Source of the DNA: Blasia pusilla
Lineage: Eukaryota; Marchantiophyta; Marchantiopsida; Blasiales
Length of the DNA stretch: 64,000 nt
Direction of reading: 5' to 3'
NCBI GenBank assembly: GCA_050084515.1
Contig: CM114273.1
Coordinates: 14,012,001 to 14,076,000 of the forward strand
The position numbers and the translations under genes were made by a program. How positions within the stretch are numbered: position 1 is the stretch's first letter; each line of letters begins with the position of its first letter. Positions 24,300 through 33,817 of this stretch are shown piece by piece. Under the pieces are notes generated by a model, which worked only from the letters and a program-made list of their open reading frames with translations, had not been told where the DNA came from and searched no databases.

Positions 24300-24746
24300 G
24301 TTACAAGTCATGTCTCTAGCTTCTCCTCGTACTAACGTATGTGCTTCGCTTGAAGTCTCGCAACAACTCTTGCGAGTGTTCCAAATCCGCCTCCGCAATC
24401 CAAATCGCCTCCTTCACATGGTAGCCCTTCCATTTACCAAGTATTCATACTTGTTGGCCCGATGCCTCGAACGTAAGATGGTCTCCACCTCAAACTCCGG
24501 CTCTTTATTTATGATGATCGGGTGCGGTCTCACCACCTGTCTCCGCGCGAAACTTCCATTATCTTGAAGATATTTCTTCAACAATGACACATGAAAGGTC
24601 GGGTGAATCTTGAACTCGTCCAGCAGCCTCAACGTGTACACATCCTCAAACGGGTTTGCCACAATCACATACGGTCCAACATACTTGGCAGACAGCTTCG
24701 CAGACAACTCTTTTTCGGAAGAGTGAGGTTCTTCACACTCAACCAC
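24300..24746 (-). pseudogene. C-terminal integrase tail and chromodomain, frameshifted
   Basis: The frame carries the GPY-type motif (YVGPYVIV), then DEFKIHPTFHVSLLKKY as in chromovirus integrase C-termini, then FEVETILRSRHR. The chromodomain continues as YLV, but the open frame ends 13 codons further on. In the neighbouring frame the DNA goes on WKGYHVKEAIWIAEADLEHS, the conserved second half of a chromodomain. A single missing base at the LV-WKG junction explains the break. Chromodomains direct integrase to modified histones in chromoviruses; this copy could not make an intact one. Confidence 0.8.
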
Positions 24747-25912
24747 ACTCGCTCTCCAACTTGGAATCGTACTTGGCGCCGACTCTTGTTAGCATGCTTA
24801 ACGTACCTCATTTGAGCCTTTGCAAGACTTTGCCTCGCTCGCTCTTCCCCTTCTTGCATCTCTACCAACAAACCTTCTGCCTTCGCTTGTCGTATTCGTG
24901 CCAATATAGTACCCTTTGAAAGGGCTAGGTCAAGAGGCCCTTCTGGCTCTCGTCCATTTGCCAGGAGAAACGGAGATTCTCCAGTTGTAGAATGCTTGGT
25001 CGAGTTGTAGCAGTACTCCGCCATGCTCAGCCACTTGATCCAATCTCGTTGATCAGCACTGACATAATTCCTTAAGTACTGATTCACGATTGAGTTTACC
25101 TTTTCAGTCTGTCCATCCGTCTGTGAGTGGAAAGCCGTACTAAAACTCAGCTTGGTTCTACACCTCCTGAACAAGTGCTTCCAGAAAGCACTGGTAAACT
25201 TTGGATCCTGATCTGAAACAATGCTCCTCGGCAACCCGTGAGCACGCCACCACCTATCGAAACTTGATTTGCGACGTCGTATAAGCCGCGTTGCGGAATC
25301 CACCGTCGGCACGAATCTCGCCAACTTGCTAAATTGATCAACAATCACAAGTATAGCGTTGTATCCCGCAGATTCCGAAAGACTCGTGATGAAATCCATA
25401 CTCACACTTTGCAAGGGTCCTTCTGGGATCGGCAAGGGATGCAGCAAGCCTTGTTTCTTATCATAAGAAACTCTATTTGCTTGGCACGTCACACAAGTCT
25501 TCACATATTGAGCAACATCCTCTTTCATGTTGGGCCAAAAGAACCGCTTCGACAGAACAGCCAGCGTAGATTTCTCTCCTTTATGTCCTGCCAAGGGTCC
25601 GTCGTGACACTCTGCTAACACTTTGGTTCGCATCCTGCCTTGCCCTACATAGATCCTACTCTGCTTGAACCTTAGTAAACCGTGCCTCAAACTTATGTTG
25701 GCCACCTTCTCACCCTGCTTCAACTTCCTCAGGTACTCCCTTGCGTGAGCATCCTTCATATATCCTTCACGAATCCTTCTTTCCAGGTCTGTTTCTTTAG
25801 GGAACATTGCTCTCAAGACCTGTGTCGTCGATGGCATGTGTTCCTCCTTGCGACTCACCGCATCTGGAATCACATTATCCTTATCTGGCTTGTGAATCAA
25901 CTCAACATCCAT
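24665..25912 (-). CDS. Integrase (with RNase H end) of the nested chromovirus
   Basis: The 415-residue frame starts in the RNase H tail (ELIHKPDKDNVIPDAVSR). It then carries the HHCC zinc-binding region (HDGPLAGH.. then CVTCQ) and the DDE core with SMDFIT, SDQDPKF and QTDGQTEKVN at the expected order and spacing. This enzyme joins the reverse-transcribed DNA to the host chromosome. The frame overlaps the start of the GPY/chromodomain segment at its 3' end. The core is open and all three acidic residues are present, but the upstream RNase H connection (25913-26260) changes frame, so it could not be made as part of one polyprotein from this copy. Confidence 0.85.
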   Translation of the reverse strand: MDVELIHKPDKDNVIPDAVSRKEEHMPSTTQVLRAMFPKETDLERRIREGYMKDAHAREYLRKLKQGEKVANISLRHGLLRFKQSRIYVGQGRMRTKVLAECHDGPLAGHKGEKSTLAVLSKRFFWPNMKEDVAQYVKTCVTCQANRVSYDKKQGLLHPLPIPEGPLQSVSMDFITSLSESAGYNAILVIVDQFSKLARFVPTVDSATRLIRRRKSSFDRWWRAHGLPRSIVSDQDPKFTSAFWKHLFRRCRTKLSFSTAFHSQTDGQTEKVNSIVNQYLRNYVSADQRDWIKWLSMAEYCYNSTKHSTTGESPFLLANGREPEGPLDLALSKGTILARIRQAKAEGLLVEMQEGEERARQSLAKAQMRYVKHANKSRRQVRFQVGERVWLSVKNLTLPKKSCLRSCLPSMLDRM

Positions 25913-26261
25913 CAGGCCAAGGTATCATGCCATCGCAGTTGTTTCGGTGTCACTCGATCCTGGGTCTCAAAATACTTGAGTGATATATTATCGGTGAATA
26001 CTCGAGTCCTGTGGAGCCCTAGATAATGCCGCCACTTCCTCAAGCAATGTACCACCGCGAACAACTCTTTCTCGTGAGTGGGCCATCTCCTTCAAGATCG
26101 CTAAGCTTCTTGCTCGTGATGCCACCGGTCTCCTTCTTGCACCAACATTCCCGCAACCGCAAATCACTAGCATCGGTATGCACTTGAACGGTTTGTCAAA
26201 CTCCGGAAGCTTCAACATTTGGTTCCTGCGTAGAATTTGCTTCACTCGGCTGAATGCCTCA
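25913..26261 (-). pseudogene. RNase H region of the nested chromovirus, frame broken
   Basis: This stretch links reverse transcriptase (ending near 26262) and integrase (starting 25912). The flanking frames are closed here. Short pieces of RNase H-like sequence (LPEFDKPFK, then HSRE near the tether) appear in different frames, showing at least two indels or stops. Confidence 0.6.
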
Positions 26262-28346
26262 TTAACTTTTCGGGTCCAAGTCGTGTTGGCAAACTTTCTT
26301 TGTCCAATCCGTGAGAGGTCTCACAATTCCCGAAAAGTTTTTCACATAAGTGCGATAGAACTGCACCGCACCTATGAACCTCCTCATCCCTTTTACAGTG
26401 GATGGGGGTTCCCACTCAAAAATTGCTTTCACCTTCTCCATGTCTGGACTGACGCCATCTGCAATGACCACGTGACCCAAGAATTTGATCTTGCTCAAAC
26501 CAAATTCGCTCTTCTCTACATTCGCATACAGCTGATTTGCCCTTAGCTTAGACAAGACCTCTCTCACATGTCGAACGTGCTCCTCTAGTGATTTCGAATA
26601 GATAAGTATGTCTTCAATATAGATGATAACATACTCATCCATTTCCTTGTGAAAAATGGAGTTCATCAATGTGGTGAACGTTGGAGGCGCGTTACATAGA
26701 CCGAAAGGCATCACTACAAACTCAAAGGAACCGTATCTTGTCCTACACGCAGTCTTCCCCACATCTGCCTCGGCAATCCGAATCTGGTAATATCCTGACT
26801 TCAAGTCGATCCTATTGAAATATCTTGCGCCTGCCAGCCTATCGAAGAGATCATCTATCCTCGGAAGAGGATAATTGTTCCGAACCGTCACTTTATTCAG
26901 CGCACGATAGTCAACACACAGCCTCATCTTTCCATCCTTCTTCTTTACAAAAAGAACAGGTGCTCCATAAAGTGACTTGCTAGTCCTAATGTAACCCTTT
27001 TCCAAGAGCTCACTTAACTGCTTTTTCAACTCAAGAAGTTCCTCCTGATTCAACCTATATGGTGCATTTGAAGGTGGTTGGGAACCGGGTATGATCTCTA
27101 TCTTATGATCAACGGCTCTATGTGGCGGAAATTCAGTCGGAAGCTCATTTGTCAAGACATCCTCAAACTCCTCGACCACTTCCTGGAGTGGTTCTGGGAT
27201 TCCCCTTGAAGCAGTGTCCTGATCTCTGTGTATACTACTTGTAGCCTCCTCCACTTGTCTCATCAAGCAGAGACATCCATCCTCCAACTCGGTCATGCTC
27301 CTCCTTGTAATCGAGTTGACTAACTCCTTTTTCGCCGGAACCTCACGGACCAACCGCACCTGTAACCGTTTGCCTTTTAGCAAGACGCTCAACCTCAAGG
27401 GTCTACGTCTTAACTCCACCTCATATGCATCTAGGAATGTATTCCCCAAGACTCCGTCAATGCCATCCCTTTCGCACATAGTGAAATTCTCCTTCAACTC
27501 GAATACCCCGCATCCTACTGTCAAACCCAAGACCAAATCAGAAGTCCGATGAGACTTGCCTCCTGCAAATCCTACTCGAAATGGCTCATCCGCCTTAGAG
27601 GTAGACAACCCCAGTTCCTTCACTATTCTCGGGCTTAGGAAGGAGTGCGAAGCACCTGTATCCACGAGCAACAACACATCGCGATCAGCAATCTTGGATC
27701 TTAGGTACACCAAATTGTGCGTCCTCTTGGTGACCTGAAGGGACGTCTCGAGATCGCCCACCAACAGATGCTTAGCAGCAAACGCAATCATACTCCCATT
27801 ACTAACCTTCGGTTTTGAACACACTTTCGCCAGGTGCCCCGGTTCGCCACAGTTGTAGCATATGACCTTGCCGTTCCCTGACTTCAAGTGTTGTCCTCCT
27901 CTCGGCTTCGCATGAAGTTCCACTCGTTTTGCTGCCGGGGCAGACGACTCTCCTGGATCATGCTGGCCCCCACTCCATACTCTTTTGAATGCCTCTTTAT
28001 TTTTTGACTTCTTCGAAAAACCTTTTGGCTCAAAGGGTTTATGGGTTTGGACCTCATCGTCCCCAATCCGCTCCGCTAGCTCCAGAAGATCCGCGCAGAT
28101 CTTTGGCAACGTCGGCATTCGGTAAAGGGCCTTTTCAGCGCTCAGCTTGAGTCCACTAATGAAGATAGCCTTCTTCGCGTGCTCATCCATCTTTGGAATA
28201 GAAGTCAGTTTCGCACTAAACTCCCTCACATGCGCGCTTAAGGAACCACTCTGCCGCATCCGCACGCATTCCACCGTGTCGCGCAAACCTTGGTACTCCG
28301 GAGTGAATCCATCCCCAATCAACACCTTGAACTCCTCCCAACTCAA
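26262..28346 (-). CDS. Gag end, protease and reverse transcriptase of the nested chromovirus
   Basis: The 694-residue open frame contains the Gag capsid end (YQGLRDTVECVRMRQSGSLS), a CCHC zinc knuckle at residues 163-176 (CYNCGEPGHLAKVC), the aspartic protease site LLLVDTGASHSFL near 226-237, and a full RT palm: YGAPVLFVKKKDG, CVDYRALNK, RIDLKSGYYQIRI and PFGLCNAPPTF. The RT active site reads YIED at 26610-26621, whereas nearly all LTR elements have YxDD. The part of Gag upstream of 28346 is in another frame (28390-28644). The protein family and order are clear; the D-to-E change makes enzyme activity doubtful. Confidence 0.9.
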   Translation of the reverse strand: MSWEEFKVLIGDGFTPEYQGLRDTVECVRMRQSGSLSAHVREFSAKLTSIPKMDEHAKKAIFISGLKLSAEKALYRMPTLPKICADLLELAERIGDDEVQTHKPFEPKGFSKKSKNKEAFKRVWSGGQHDPGESSAPAAKRVELHAKPRGGQHLKSGNGKVICYNCGEPGHLAKVCSKPKVSNGSMIAFAAKHLLVGDLETSLQVTKRTHNLVYLRSKIADRDVLLLVDTGASHSFLSPRIVKELGLSTSKADEPFRVGFAGGKSHRTSDLVLGLTVGCGVFELKENFTMCERDGIDGVLGNTFLDAYEVELRRRPLRLSVLLKGKRLQVRLVREVPAKKELVNSITRRSMTELEDGCLCLMRQVEEATSSIHRDQDTASRGIPEPLQEVVEEFEDVLTNELPTEFPPHRAVDHKIEIIPGSQPPSNAPYRLNQEELLELKKQLSELLEKGYIRTSKSLYGAPVLFVKKKDGKMRLCVDYRALNKVTVRNNYPLPRIDDLFDRLAGARYFNRIDLKSGYYQIRIAEADVGKTACRTRYGSFEFVVMPFGLCNAPPTFTTLMNSIFHKEMDEYVIIYIEDILIYSKSLEEHVRHVREVLSKLRANQLYANVEKSEFGLSKIKFLGHVVIADGVSPDMEKVKAIFEWEPPSTVKGMRRFIGAVQFYRTYVKNFSGIVRPLTDWTKKVCQHDLDPKS

Positions 28347-28389
28347 AGGTGACTCGCCGCCCAGATATTCCTCTCGTTGAGCTATCCAC

Positions 28390-28650
28390 CATTATAGCGC
28401 ATGATCCTTCTGGAAAGTAACGGCTACCGTCACCTTGTCTTGCTCGATTGCCCCTCGCACCTCGGCACAGCCCAGCCGTAAGGAAATCCTTCACTTTCCG
28501 CGAGCGCCCCATCCCAGTGAATGGCGTGGGCAGGTTTGTCTTGCAGAGCTTTTTGCCCGCATCCGGAGTTCGAGTGGCCTCTAACTCTGCAATCTGCTTG
28601 CTTTGCTGGGACATCTGCTCCACCAACAGCTTCAACAAGTCCAACGTCTA
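28390..28650 (-). pseudogene. Gag N-terminal segment of the nested chromovirus, frameshifted
   Basis: The minus-strand frame begins MDLLKLLVEQMSQQSKQIAE, a coiled-coil-like Gag head, then FTGMGRSRKVKDFLTAGLCR, and leaves frame before 28346, where the next Gag segment starts SWEEFKVLI. At least one indel lies between about 28350 and 28470. Confidence 0.7.
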
Positions 28651-28983
28651 GCTCGACTCCGTCCGTTCCCCTGAGTTTGGGCCCGATGGCCCCGCGGAAG
28701 GATTCGCCTCTAGAATGTCCTCACGACTGGCGTTCAGCTCTTCGGGAGTCTCCGTCTCCTCCATAGCTTAACCGTCCGGCATTGGTTCCTCTCTTGGTTC
28801 ACGTCGCTTGATTTGGCGCTTCATGGGTTGTTCTCCCTCGATCGCCATTTTCAAGCCAACTCACTCATATCTCCTCCTCATTTCTTGCGTCCCTCCTCGA
28901 GCGTCTGAGTCTAGCCGCTACCTTGAGTTTTCCCAACCGTCCGGTTGATCCCACGACCCCAAGTTCTCGCTCACCAAGGATTA

Positions 28984-28995
28984 GCTCTGATACCA
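28984..28995 (-). other. Primer binding site, initiator-Met tRNA type
   Basis: The minus strand reads TGGTATCAGAGC two bases inside the 5' LTR boundary (28998). This is the standard iMet-tRNA complement used by many plant LTR retroelements, and it fixes the orientation of the nested element. Confidence 0.95.
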
Positions 28996-28997
28996 CT

Positions 28998-30001
28998 TGT
29001 CGCGCCCCTACTCTCCTTGAACGTCAATCCTTAGTGTTGAGGAAGCGTACGTTCAGTAGGTCACGATCTCATCGCCGATCTGCATCCAAACACGCACTCT
29101 CGTTAGTCGGGTCTGGGCCAACCAGCGTTCCAACCCGTCGACTTCTCAACTCGGCGTCTCATCAAGCTCAACCTTCCTTAGTTCCTAATTTCCAAAACAC
29201 GGCAAGTCCTTCAAGACTTGGAACAGACTTCCTGGTTAGTCCAGGGATCTGAAACGGCACTTGCGCGCCTAGCGATCCCAACTGTTCAACGGACCTCGTG
29301 TGAGCTCCAAACCGAGACCCAAGTAATTGAGTCGCGGGGTGAAATCCAAGAGGGACGTCTAAAATCGCCTCAATAGACTTGGTGCAGGTTTTCCAACCCA
29401 ACCCCCAAACTCGCGTTCCGTTCCATGCCCTTGAGCCGCCGCGCGGCGCCCAAAGTGGGGTTCGGGTTCCAAGCACTCTCAAAGACCTTCCCCCTTACAA
29501 GTACTTCTGGGGTTCTCCAATAACCCCCCTTTGGAAAAGGAGGGTCGGGCCCTTCATTGTGGCCCTCAACCCGACTCCACGTACAGTCGTTTCCGGGTTG
29601 TTTCTCAGCCGCAGCTTATGCGTTTGCAAAGATCTTTGATGCGTTTGAACCGGCTTTTGACAAGCTTTCCAACGCACCCTTATTTAATCCAAACGCATCT
29701 TGGAGCTAAAAGTTATGGTTAAAAATACAATCAGAAACTCTCAAACGCTAGTGGCGTTCCAAATCCGGATTCTTCCTTTTGGCAACCCACTTTCTAGACT
29801 CGACTTCTCGACTCAAGTCTCATTCCGCATTTGGTCCAGGTTTCTCGGTCGCGACCACAACATCTGAAACGCAAAGCCTCGCTCGCGTCTCGTCTCTTGT
29901 CTCCTCTTCGAGACTACTCCAACGCGCAAACCATCTTAGCGTGAGCCCGCTAATGTTCCGATGTTCCGCTTGGCACTCGTTTGGTCATGAGGGTCGCGAC
30001 A
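28998..30001 (-). repeat. 5' LTR of the nested chromovirus
   Basis: 1004 bp, TGTCGCG..CGCGACA, with the same length as its partner at 22642-23645. It would contain the promoter for the minus-strand transcript. The outer edge abuts the second TTGAT target copy at 30002-30006. Confidence 0.95.
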
Positions 30002-30330
30002 TTGATCCTCACAGGAAGGATTTTTTGTATCAGTGGCGGTTCTTACCATTTGGGTTAAAGAATGCCCTGACTAAGTTTGAGAGGATCATGGATAGGATCT
30101 TGGCAAGTTTGAATTTTGCTAGATGTTATAGTGATGAAATTGTAGTCTTTAGCGCCACGATTGAGGAGCATGAGCAACATCTAGAGGAGGTGTTTCGACG
30201 ATTGCACTTACATATGCTGAAGCTACATCCAGGCAAGTGCAAGTGTTTCTATGACTAGATTGAGTACTTTGGTCATACGATATACCCCCGGGGCCTTGGT
30301 ATGCAGCAGATGAAGGTAGAGGCTATTTCA
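30002..30330 (+). pseudogene. Reverse transcriptase, C-terminal part (plus-strand element)
   Basis: After the insertion the RT resumes: RKDFLYQWRFLPFGLKNA, FERIMDRILASL, then YSDEIVVFS (family YxDD). It continues EEHEQHLEEVFRRL to a stop at 30256, with further RT-like sequence (IEYFGHTI) beyond it. The catalytic second Asp is Glu. The join to the part ending at 22641 is in register once one TTGAT copy is discounted, which shows that the insertion broke a continuous RT. Confidence 0.8.
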
Positions 30331-30479
30331 CGCATTCCACGCCCTACAGATGTAAGTTGAGTTTGTGCATTCATGGATTGGCGAACTTTTATCGACGGTA
30401 CATCAAGGGTTTTAGTTTGATAGCGAAGCCGTTAACCTTGCTAACCAAGGTGGATCATGATTGGTACTAGGGGGGATAA

Positions 30480-30912
30480 GCAAGAGAAAGCATTTCAGTT
30501 GCTCAAGGACAGATTGACCTCCGCGCCCATATTGAGGAGACCGATCAGGGGGCGTCCTTTCCAGTTGCATACCGATTGGAGCATGTTGGGTCTTGAAGCC
30601 GTGCTCACCTAGCATGACACTGATGTTAGAGACTTTATGGTGGCTTACGCTAGTCGCTCGAACAACGCTGCGGAGGCAAAGTATAGCTCGTATGAGGGTG
30701 AGTGCTTGGCTGTAGTGTGGGCTATCGCACATTTCAGATGTTATCTATTCGACTATCCCTTTACCATCATTACAAATCATCATCCACTTAAGTGGTTGAT
30801 GGAGTCCGACAAGCTAACGGGAAGCTTGCGAGGTGGGCTCTTTTATTGCAAGAGTATGACTTCTAGGTGGTGCATAGACCTGGGTTGCTCAACTAGGATG
30901 CAGATGGTTTGA
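30480..30912 (+). pseudogene. RNase H region (plus-strand element)
   Basis: The sequence carries FQLHTDWSMLGL followed by a stop, then MVAYASRSNNAAEAKYSSYE, GECLAVVWAIAHFRCYL and FTIITNHHPLKWLMES. This is the standard gypsy RNase H order (D, E and D positions at TDWS, YEGE and TNHH). TNHH is normally TDHH, so one catalytic Asp is replaced. Stops and frame changes follow. Confidence 0.7.
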
Positions 30913-31263
30913 GCCGTAACCCATGCTCAAGTCAGCGAGATGCGACTGGAGCTTGTTGGCATGGTGAGAGTGATGAGGAGTTGGTGTCATGATGGCACGT
31001 GTCAGCCTATTTGGGCTTGTTGGCTATGGAGAGCCAGATTGCTAAGACTTCGATGGCGAGGTCTAATGGAGAGTCCTTAGATCCAAAGGCCAGTGAGGAC
31101 ACGATAGGTGGCCGAGACATTCACGACGATGCAGTGGTCTTGGAGTTCATGCGTATTGGTAGCGTCGCGAGCATAGTGGGTGCTAGAGAGCAGGATCGGA
31201 TCCTACAGCGAGCCAGACGGTTCCGGTGGGAGGGGACACATCTGTTACGAGTTTGAGAGGATG

Positions 31264-31900
31264 TTAGAGTACGAGTGGTGCCTCATCCTTTGGAGAGAGC
31301 ACGTTTGGTGCATCATGTCTACGAGGAATTGGGTCATTTTGGAGTGAAGCAGACGTACAACTTGCTACAGATACAGTGTTGGTAGGGAGGCATGCACACT
31401 GACGTTCAACAGTTTTTTGCCAGGTGCATGGTGTGTCATCAAATCCAAGCGTTTTTCAATGCTCTTACTCCATAGTTGCATCCACTTCCGATCATGGGTT
31501 TAGGTTATAGATGGAGTTTGGATTTTGCAGGACCTTTGCCTTTGACGGAGCGCCATAGTCATTATGTGTTGGTGATGGTCAAGCATTTCTCGAAATGGAT
31601 AGAGTTGGTTGCATTACCTGACAAAGCAAGTGAGGGAGTATCGTATGCCTTCCTTGATGGAGTGCTGAGTCATTACGGTGCACTAGTTGAGGTGTTGACA
31701 AACCACGACATAGAGTTTCGCAGGGAGTTTCAGACCTTGTGTGATCAGGCGCTGATAGCCACATCACTACTTCGCAAGATCATCCTGAGGTGGATGGACT
31801 AGCGGAGCGGGTTGTACATACGGTGAAGAGAATTATGCAAGTATGGCTTGCAGAGTGGTCACTAGGAGATTAGGACCTCCAATTTCCATGGTTGGCAATG
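31264..31900 (+). pseudogene. Integrase region (plus-strand element)
   Basis: The HHCC region (HHVYEELGHFGVKQTY, then CMVCHQ) lies at about 31300-31445. The catalytic core follows with WSLDFAGPLP, VLVMVKHFSKWIE and LTNHDIEFRREFQ (family TDxGxEF). Just beyond the stop at 31801, integrase-like sequence appears in other frames (ERVVHTVKRIMQVWL). Several stops and shifts show decay. Confidence 0.7.
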
Positions 31901-32221
31901 GGATACAGATTTTGCAGACATGCATCCTTATCGTCTTTCTCACCGTACTTGCTTTTGTATGGCCGAGAGCCAGATTTACCTGTGGCCATTTGTCAAGATG
32001 TTGGTGAGGTGTTGAACTTTGATGACCTTGATGTATGGATGCAAGCATATTCTCAGAGGATTGAGTTGTTTCGGAGAGTGTTGCCCATGGCATTTGAGAA
32101 CTTGGCGATTGCGTAGTATCGAGATACATTGAGGTATGCGACTATTCGGGGAGGTGGTTATCGACCTACTATCCGGAGCTTTCATCAGTGAGACTATGTC
32201 TACTTGCAGTAGACAACACCT

Positions 32222-32554
32222 ATGACGTTGGATGTGACTGCAGGGCATACCATCTTAAGAGTGCATGAGATTTTGCCATCTCGTGTTCTCTTATTGGAGG
32301 GACGCGATGGTATGGTTTGGAAGGACCATATGCATAACTGTGCGCCATGTCATCTTCTGAACATTGACGGTACAGTTGATCTGAGCTTAGCAGTAGTTCC
32401 TACAGGCTTGCGGTGTATGTTGTGTGGTTCCGCCCGTGGTGCAGCCATTATGCTAGTGTGTGATGGGTGTTTGAAAGGATGGCATATGGCATGTCTGACG
32501 CCAACTCTCACTAGGGTTCCTGAGGGACGATGGATGTATCCCAAATGTACATAG
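32222..32554 (+). pseudogene. C-terminal segment of the element with PHD-finger-like zinc domain
   Basis: The 110-residue open frame carries, at residues 65-109, the C4HC3 pattern of a PHD finger: C65, C68, C80, C83, H88, C91 and C109, with Tyr at 106 where the sixth Cys is expected (RWMYPKC versus family WxCPxC). The linker CDGCLKGWHMACL is typical of PHD domains. PHD fingers read the histone H3 tail. Here it occupies the position after integrase where chromoviruses carry a chromodomain. It is preceded by HNCAPCHLLNIDG, a small Cys/His segment I cannot name. The frame ends in a stop at 32552. Being in line with pol, it is most likely part of the element. Confidence 0.65.
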
Positions 32555-32736
32555 AGTAGGTAGTTCTAGATTCGGACTTGTGTCTGTGATATGACTGACA
32601 AGAAGGCAACTAACGATGAGGCCACATGAGCACCCGACCTTTTTTCTCTTAGCGTCAGAGAGATGTATGTCATGGTAGGTAGGGATAGATGGCTATCTAG
32701 AGTTAGAGGGGTCTAAGCACCAGCTAGGGGGGCGAC

Positions 32737-33508
32737 TGGAGATATTTTGGTACTTCTTATCTCTTTGTTTGGATGCCATTAGTTAGCATGGGATTATGCG
32801 TGTGTGTCTGTGTATGTTTGTAGACAACGATGTATGTTGTGTATCGATGTGTATGCGCACGACAGCTGTCACAATATTTTAGGATAGATCAGAGAGATCT
32901 GGTAGAGTGCCTTAAGGAGTAGATTAGGACAGGCTCAAGAGGTTGAGGATGATTTGATGAGGTCCCGAGAAACCTGAGAGAGCAAGTTTCCCCTTCGTTT
33001 CGGCTCATTTGGAGCCATATATAGAAACTCACTATTTTGGGTAAGTTTCTATATGTGGTAGAGTTGAATGTCCACTTTTGGAAGTGGACCTTGACCCGCT
33101 ATAGCAGGTCAAGAGCCAAGGACATAACCTGCGAGCATAGGTTATCGAGGAGAGAGCTTGGGAGAGGGAAGGGGGTATACCTCAAGGAGAGAGAGCTTGG
33201 GAGCTCATTATGTGTTTTGTTGAACCTCTTGGCAAGAGGCGGCGGAGCTATGGTCCTTGCCTTGTGAATGTAACCCACGCCTCTCATTAGGAGAGTGGGT
33301 TTGGTTTGACATTGAGAGAGACATGTGAGGGTGCACACATTTGAGAGCTATGGTGTTGAGAGGGATTGGATCGTGATTTAATTGGAGATATTTTGGTACT
33401 TCTTGTCTCGTTGTTTGGATGCCATGAGTTAGCATGAGATCGTGCGTGTGTGTGTGTATGTTTGTCCACAGCGATGTATGTTGTGTAGCGATGTGCATGC
33501 GCACGACA
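32737..33508 (+). repeat. LTR-family A copy with duplicated end
   Basis: A full copy (32867-33508, 642 bp, TGTC..GACA) is preceded by 32737-32866, which duplicates its last 126-130 bp (TGGAGATATTTTGGTACTTC to GCGCACGACA). The whole is a 646-bp-period partial tandem. A GGGGGGCGA tract lies immediately before 32737, so this may be the 3' LTR region of the plus-strand element, rearranged. The sense strand holds CATATATAG, a TATA-like promoter sequence. Confidence 0.6.
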
Positions 33509-33775
33509 GGGATGAGCCAAAAGGCTCTTCCCCCAAAAATAGCCCTACCAACGATAACCTACGTGCACAGGTTACCAGGTGACCATTGACTCGGTCAACG
33601 AGTCACTTGACGGACTAAAACCAAAATAGGGAAATCTCTAGAAATGATGTTCTCGACACAACAGACTTGTCGCCAACCTCATCCGACATTTCGGGAGGAA
33701 GTTACATCCAAACAACTTACTGACTCTCTATGTTGTCAATGCGATAGAACTCTACCTACGCTGAAATAAGATGTG

Positions 33776-33817
<42 letters not shown>

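Larger units (their letters stand above)
22642..30001 (-). mobile_element. Chromovirus (Ty3/gypsy) LTR retrotransposon, structurally complete, nested
   Basis: Two direct 1004-bp LTRs (22642-23645 and 28998-30001) begin TGTCGCG and end CGCGACA. The flanking 5-bp duplication is TTGAT on both sides (22637-22641 and 30002-30006). The element reads on the minus strand: 5' LTR on the right, tRNA-iMet primer site, gag, zinc knuckle, protease, reverse transcriptase, RNase H, integrase, chromodomain remnant, purine tract, 3' LTR on the left. I see only four base differences between the LTRs (about 99.6% identity), so insertion was recent. Gag, RNase H and the chromodomain nevertheless carry frame breaks. 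It landed in the reverse transcriptase gene of the older plus-strand element. Confidence 0.95.
20197..32736 (+). mobile_element. Degraded Ty3/gypsy-like element with DNMT-like and PHD domains, split by a nested insertion
   Basis: In order on the plus strand: protease-like region (20420-20754), cytosine-methyltransferase-like region (20994-21870), reverse transcriptase (22246-22641, continuing at 30002), RNase H (about 30500-30912), integrase (31264-31900) and PHD finger (32402-32554). A 7.36-kb chromovirus (22642-30001) interrupts the reverse transcriptase. Frameshifts and stops are scattered throughout, the protease DSG is DSE, and the RT YxDD is YSDE, so this copy is dead. A purine-rich run (GGGGGGCGA) at 32727-32735 could be its polypurine tract. 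Neither LTR is defined with certainty. No gag is recognisable directly upstream, where the palindrome array lies. Confidence 0.75.
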
